DNA from: Agaricus subrufescens
Taxonomy: Eukaryota; Basidiomycota; Agaricomycetes; Agaricales; Agaricaceae
Assembly: GCA_029945375.1 (NCBI GenBank)
Contig: CM057057.1
Coordinates: 310,001 to 374,000, forward strand
Reading direction: 5' to 3'
DNA length: 64,000 bases
The first letter of the stretch is position 1; every line of letters begins with the position of its first letter. The notes beneath the pieces were generated by a model. The model was not told the origin of the DNA, did not search any database, and saw only the letters and a list, made by a program, of their open reading frames with translations. Made by a program: the position numbers and the translations under genes. This document shows positions 59,225-64,000 of the stretch, piece by piece.

Positions 59225-59540
59225 CGTAGATGTATAGATTCCTTTTATGCTCATTGGGCCGCTGGTAGTAAATGTTGGTGATACGGATGAACTAAACCGC
59301 AGTAGTAGTACCAAAGCTAGCTACCGGATATTTACAATAAAGTAGCAAATAATACCTTTAAAAATTTTAGCTTTCATTTTGAAAAGACTCTGATCTACCC
59401 AAGAGGCGATAGGGGCTGAATATGTATATTATCAGCGTGATAGTGCAATGAAGAACTCGATCATGACCTGAGAAAACACATCTAATAATTTCCGCTAGAA
59501 GATCAAATTTCAGATTCAAGCGCTGGGAGCCTGTTTCGGT
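59225..59540 (+). repeat. Truncated array unit: 3' block without its peptide gene
   Basis: The sequence atttcgtagatgtatag at about 59221-59237 corresponds to the last codon and stop (tcgtag) plus the 3' start of peptides 3 and 4. What follows aligns with 60340-60640 and 61440-61750 (accaaagctagctaccgga, ctctgatctaccca, gtgcaatgaagaact). The coding part upstream is missing and replaced by C-rich sequence, so a fifth copy was lost. Confidence 0.65.
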
Positions 59541-60044
59541 TCCTTCTCGTTCAATGCACTTCCCGGATCACGCAAGCGCGCTAGGGTGACAACCTTCACA
59601 TGGGGTGCTGCACTTTGACATGCTCAGGCTCTAGACATGCACTGGTCGAGTACTAGTGTATCTTCCTTTTGATGTATTCTATTTTCAGTCGATTATCGTC
59701 TCTAGTGCGGTATCATTCCTTAACTGGTTATAGGCTCTATACAGCCTGCCAGATGTCGAAAACTCATACCATTGGTACCTGAGCGACGAGAGAGTATGTC
59801 CTGAAGGAGTATGATTATTTAAAGGTTCTTCGCCATTGATTCGTTCAAATTGTTTTCAACGGGTTTCTATATATAGTATGAAGGACGGGTGAATCTTCTA
59901 GAGATATCATCTTGTAGTGGCATCTGCCAAAATGACAGGACATCAAAAATGGTGCCAGAAGATGGTTAATCTTCTCATGCCTCTAGTGGTACGAACATGA
60001 CGTATGCGTTTGCATCGTATTCAATGATTCCGTCACGGTTTACA

Positions 60045-60050
60045 TATAAA
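60045..60050 (+). promoter_or_regulatory. TATA box of array peptide 3
   Basis: tataaa, 101 bases before the ATG, followed by gcaggcccagcaaag; peptide 4 has the near-identical gcgggcccagcaac. Confidence 0.6.
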
Positions 60051-60145
60051 GCAGGCCCAGCAAAGTCAAAAATCCCAGCACAAGTCAGCAACGCAGAACC
60101 TGTTACATCCACCTTATCGAAACACTTTTTACTGAACTCTAAACA

Positions 60146-60337
60146 ATGAGAGCTTCACTCTTGACACCTGCTATAGTTGCTATGATCACTTTTGTTCAGG
60201 CTGCTGCTATGCCTGCATCACGAAAACCCAACGACTCATTAAGCAAAGGTCTTGGCGGTGGGATATCTGAGGACGACCGCCCCGCTGCTTTTCTTTTGCA
60301 TGGAGATATCATCCTCAGTGATGACCAACTTTCGTAG
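60146..60337 (+). CDS. Array small secreted peptide 3 (63 aa)
   Basis: Intronless. Signal peptide MRASLLTPAIVAMITFVQAA with cleavage near AAA-MP. Mature part of about 40 residues, cysteine-free: PASRKPNDSLSKGLGGGISE, DDRPAAFLLHGDIILSDDQ, ending LS. About three quarters of residues are shared with peptide 4, including KGLGGGIS and the acidic C-terminus. Substitutions in the mature part without frame loss suggest the frame is maintained. Function unknown; secretion inferred. Confidence 0.75.
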   Translation: MRASLLTPAIVAMITFVQAAAMPASRKPNDSLSKGLGGGISEDDRPAAFLLHGDIILSDDQLS

Positions 60338-61159
60338 ATATATAGTTTTCTTCTATGTTTGTTATGTCACTGATAGTAAGTGCTAGTGCTATTATCGAAT
60401 CAGGTTGCAGTGGTGGTACCAAGCTAGCTACCGAATGTTTGTCATAAAGTGGCAAGGAACACGCAGAATTACTTTAGCTTAAACTTTGAAGAATCTTTGA
60501 TCTACCCAAGGGGGTAATAGGGACTAAACAAATTCTCAGCGTGAGGGTGCAATGAAGAACTAGACCATAACCTGAGAAAATACCTCTAGTTATTTCTGCT
60601 AGATCAAATTTCGGATGCAAGCGCTAGTTGGGAGCCTGAATTTCAAATAAAAAAATCTACAACCCTAGATTGTTTTTCCCGCTGCTTATGGAATGTGTAC
60701 AGAATGTGAGAGGTTGGAAGCTCAGATTTCAAAGTAAGACTACGTAAACGCCGGACTCCGGTCGCTGTCAAACTAGTAAGCTCTGGGCTCACAAGGTAGT
60801 GGAGTATCATTTCTTAACTGGTTATAGTCTCTATAGTGGCTGTCAAATGCCGCTGATTCAAACGATTGGTCGTGAGTGACGAGAATGTTCTTCAGAAGTA
60901 TGTTGATCTTACAAAGTTTTTTTGTTGACTCATTCAAGTTTGATTTCAATGGGTTTTTCTATAGTAGGAAGAATTTCTGGATTCCTCCGGGAGATACATA
61001 TCTTGGGCGCATCTGCCAAAATTGACAGGCTGAATTCACTGTTGAATACCTAGAATGGCACTGGAATGGCATCAGAAAACGATTAATCTCGTATGCTTCT
61101 AGTGCGAATATGATGTTTACATAAGCATCGTATTTGATATTAAATGTCGCAGCCTACAT

Positions 61160-61165
61160 ATAAAG
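61160..61165 (+). promoter_or_regulatory. TATA box of array peptide 4
   Basis: tataaa, 89 bases before the ATG, followed by gcgggcccagcaac. Confidence 0.6.
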
Positions 61166-61248
61166 CGGGCCCAGCAACACGAATTAGCAGCTCAAAAAAT
61201 ACTCTACGTCACCGAGACGCTGAGACATCTTTCACTCAACTCTAAACA

Positions 61249-61440
61249 ATGAGAGCTTCATTCGTGGCACTTGCTATAGTTGCTATAATCACTTTCGTTC
61301 AGGCCGCCGTTATGCCTACACTACGAAAACCCAGCGACTCATTAGGCAAAGGTCTTGGCGGTGGAATATCTGTGGATGACGGCCTCGCTGCTTATCTCTT
61401 TGAAGGAGATATCCTCCTTACTGATGAACAAATTTCGTAG
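61249..61440 (+). CDS. Array small secreted peptide 4 (63 aa)
   Basis: Intronless, same length as peptide 3. Signal peptide MRASFVALAIVAIITFVQAA, mature part PTLRKPSDSLGKGLGGGISV, DDGLAAYLFEGDILLTDEQ, ending IS. Cysteine-free. The 5' leader next to the ATG (actctaaacaatgagagcttc) is shared with peptide 3, as is the 3' region. The two are the youngest pair in the array. Confidence 0.75.
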   Translation: MRASFVALAIVAIITFVQAAVMPTLRKPSDSLGKGLGGGISVDDGLAAYLFEGDILLTDEQIS

Positions 61441-62092
61441 ATATATGGTTTTCTTCCATGTTTGTTATGTCACTGATAGTAAGTGTTAGTGCTATTATTG
61501 ATCATGAATCAGGTTGCGGTGGTGATACCAAGCTAGCTACCGGCCGGCCCGGATGTATGTCATAAAGTAGCAAAGAACACGCATAATTACTTTAGCTTAA
61601 ACTTTGAAGAATCTTTGATCTACCCAAGGGGGGTAATAGGGACTAAACAGATTCTCAGCGTGAGGGTGCAATGAAGAACTAGATCATAAGCTGAGAAAAT
61701 ACCTCTAATGATTTCTGCTAGTTCAAATTTCGGATGCAAGCGCTGGTTGGGAGCCTGAAATTTAACCAGGACCAGGTCATGCAATGAAGGGACTGATCTA
61801 AAATTGTCGTGCTATGACTATTTCTGTGTTCCCGTGAATGGAGAACTGTAAGCGAGTCTTCCATGTCAATTTTGTCAGGCCAGGTAAACCTGGGGTCATG
61901 TCAAACGTCGAAGAAGCCGGCGGGTGCTGTGTTGCCTTCGGCTGAATAACTCATTGATTAGAATGTTTCCTGCTGGTTACGCGCAAGTTAGTGTAATGAA
62001 GGTCAGGGCCTTTCCAGGATAGCCCCGGACAGCACCGGATACAGTAGCACTACAAAATTACTAAATTTAGACCTACACATCTTAATGATATC

Positions 62093-64000
62093 ATGCATGC
62101 CGGTCCCACCCTTAGGCACTTCCCACCACCACCGCTGTCCAACAATAACACGTCTCCGAAACTCATGGCTGCCAACAAGGTCCTCACCGAAACCCGAAAA
62201 CACGCCCTCCCGGTCCTTCGCATCGCCCATCGCGGACAATCCCTCCTCACCAACCCCAGATTCAACAAAGGTACTGCATTTAATCGGAGAGAGAGAGCAG
62301 AATTTGGGTTGGGTGGGAGATTACCCGCGAGGGTTAATGAGCTCGATGAACAGGTTGTTAGGGCTTATGAGCAGGTTAGTTCTCGGACGGAGCCTATTAG
62401 GAAGAATACGTTTTTGCAGAGTTTGAAAGATCAGAACTGGATTTTGTATTATGCGTTGATTGCAAAGCACTTGAAGGAGTTGGTCCCAGTTATTTATACA
62501 CCTACTCAGGTGAGTTTGCTAATTTGATACGATGAGTTTTTGAAATTTTCTTATTTTTTGGGTCTTGGGAAGGCGTTGGCGATTAAGGAATACTCGCATT
62601 TGTTTAGGAGGAGTGAAGGGTTGTATTTGACTATGAGTGATTTGGAGACCATGGAAGAGGATTTCTTGAATCAGACGGTTAGGCAAGGGAGAGAACTTGA
62701 TCTTATTGTCTGTACGGATGCTGAGGCGATCTTGGGGATTGGTGACCAAGGTGTCGGAGTGAGTTACTATCGTCATGTTTCTTTATTACTGACTGATTGC
62801 ATTACTGAAATAGGGTATCGCGGTGAGTAAACATTTTGTCTCGTGTTTCTATTATTTATCTAACGATTTCGTATTTGATTCGTCTTGGAAAAGATTTGTA
62901 CGGCGAAATCGGCTATGTATACGTATGTTGATCAGGTTTGTTATGAAATGAGCGCGCATAGACTAACCTTTGGTTTAGGTTGGTGGGGGGTATAGACCCT
63001 GCAAGATGTATGAGTGTCATGTTGGACGTTGGCACTGATAACAAGAAGCTATTGGATGATGAACTTTATGTCGTATGTTTGTTGAATCTCGTTCAGGCAC
63101 TGTCATTGATCTTTTGTGGCGGTAGGGCTGGAGGCATTCTCGAGTCAGAGGAGCAGAATACGATCAATTCGTGGACAAGTAAAACTTCATCCATCTTTTT
63201 ATACTGAACCGCATCTGATAATCGTGTTTCTAGATTCATTCAATTGGTCCGGAAATATTACCCTCACAGCGTGCTACACTTTGAAGATTTTGCATCTCGG
63301 AATGCGTATGGCTTGTTGACGCGGTACAGGAAAGATCATGCTGTGTTCAACGACGACATGTGAGCGGCACAGTTTGCACTCCAGGAATTCTACATCTCAC
63401 CATCTAATAGTCAAGGGACGGGAGCAGTTACCCTCGCTGGTATAATGTCGGCTATTGGCGTTGCAGATCCCTCTTCCTCAATAGCAGGTCAACGATATGT
63501 GATCATGGGGGCTGGTTCTGCCGGTCTAGGTATCGCCACCCAACTCCGAGACGCTATAACCGCGTCAGGGAAGATCTCAAAGGAAGAAGCGAACAGTAAA
63601 TTCTGGTTAGTCGATAGAGAGGGTCTTGTATATGACGTGGGTGGAGGTATGGCTAAGGGGGTAGGAGAAGCTAAAGGGAGACTTGAAGGTTTTGTGAGGG
63701 CCAAGGAAGAAGGTTGGAAGGGGGATGTTGGATTGTTGGAGGTTGTGAAGAAAGTGAAACCGACGGTTCTGATTGGATGCTCGACGGCGGCTGGGGCGTT
63801 CACTAAGGAGGTTATTGAGGCTATGGTGGAGGGGGGTTGTGAACGACCTATTGTTTTCCCGTTGTCAAATCCGTGCGATTTGGTTGAGGCGAAACCGGAG
63901 GATATTTTGAAGTGGACAAAGGGCAAGGCGTTGATTGCTACTGGAAGCCCGTTTCCTCCTGTGAAGATGACAATTGACGGGAAAGAAAAGGAATTCATGT
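62093..64000 (+). CDS. NAD-type malic enzyme (3' end outside window)
   Basis: Exons: 62093-62509, 62573-62758, 62814-62822, 62894-62922, 62979-63072, 63126-63178, 63234-63359, 63411 to the window end. Conserved blocks: NPRFNKGTAFNRRERAEFGL, LVPVIYTPTQALAIKEYSHL, LGIGDQGVGGIAICTAKSA, LDVGTDNKKLLDDELYVGW, VLHFEDFASRNAYGLLTRYR (metal-binding Glu/Asp), GTGAVTLAGIMSA, the Rossmann motif GAGSAGLGIATQL, and FPLSNPCDLVEA. The enzyme converts malate to pyruvate and CO2. Fungal NAD forms are mitochondrial; the short leader before MAANKVLTE contains no clear presequence. Exon 3 is only 9 nt and codes GIA inside the conserved GVGGIA segment. The C-terminus, about 100 residues, lies beyond the window. Confidence 0.93.

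Larger units (their letters stand above)
55370..62020 (+). repeat. Degenerate tandem array of small-peptide gene units
   Basis: Three block types alternate. P blocks hold promoter plus peptide gene: 56060-56640, 57960-58480, 59690-60340, 60800-61440. D blocks are the 3' region: 56640-57060, about 58480-58735, 59225-59540, 60340-60640, 61440-61920. M blocks begin gattagaatgtttYctgtag and carry minus-strand gene remains: 55370-55870, 57090-57740, 58740-59170 and a stub at 61930-62020. The order P-D-M recurs, with losses. The two rightmost D blocks are nearly identical, so that duplication is the most recent; the left units are more diverged. Confidence 0.8.

Noticed and set aside
56440..61440. 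Array peptides as mating pheromone precursors
   Set aside because: Basidiomycete pheromone precursors end in a CaaX box and lack a signal peptide; these have a signal peptide and no cysteine. No STE3-type receptor is seen nearby.
32882..61440. Peptides as MSDIN-type ribosomal cyclic peptide precursors
   Set aside because: No MSDIN-like leader, no flanking conserved prolines around a short core, and no prolyl oligopeptidase B gene; the two M17 aminopeptidases are a different family.

Overview
The window is nuclear DNA of a filamentous basidiomycete, most likely an Agaricomycete. The evidence is dense short GT-AG introns (about 45-70 nt) in almost every conserved gene, a split histone H3 gene, a Zn2Cys6 regulator with a fungal_trans-type middle region, a fungal exo-polygalacturonase, an M17 aminopeptidase pair, a basidiomycete-type multi-pass membrane protein and many F-box/leucine-rich paralogues. 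All exon models were built by hand from reading-frame continuity, splice consensus and protein family conservation. No tRNA, rRNA, CRISPR or intact transposon was recognised.

Layout. 1-9 kb: tail of an F-box-family gene, an intact F-box gene, a U1A/U2B''-type spliceosomal RRM protein, a one-TM PPxY protein, histone H3 and a multi-pass membrane protein. 9.5-18 kb: a 20-exon GH28 exo-polygalacturonase and a 963-residue Zn2Cys6 factor. 18-23 kb: two tandem M17 leucyl aminopeptidase genes with matching exon structure. 25-28 kb: a bZIP factor and cytochrome c oxidase subunit VIa/Cox6 type (COX5A family). 29-46 kb: an accessory region with an F-box pseudogene, two F-box-like genes in inverted orientation about 10 kb apart, two more F-box-like genes, three very small secreted peptide genes, and between them two metabolic genes (CDP-alcohol phosphotransferase, 2OG-Fe(II) oxygenase). 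47-55 kb: an unknown gene, the 3' part of an unknown membrane protein, histidyl-tRNA synthetase and a MARVEL protein. 55-62 kb: a decayed tandem array with four genes for tiny cysteine-free secreted peptides. 62-64 kb: an NAD-type malic enzyme cut by the window end.

The most unusual part is the small secreted peptide family. Seven genes (48-63 residues, signal peptide, no cysteines) lie within 29 kb. Four are in a tandem array that also carries a conserved promoter block, a conserved 3' block and minus-strand remains of another gene. A fifth gene, at 38 kb, has pieces of the same promoter block. Other notable points are a 5-nt micro-exon and several 16-19-nt exons in the GH28 gene, at least three GC-AG introns, a histone H3 tail one residue longer than usual between K27 and the VKKPHR segment, and the aminopeptidase duplication with one drifting copy.
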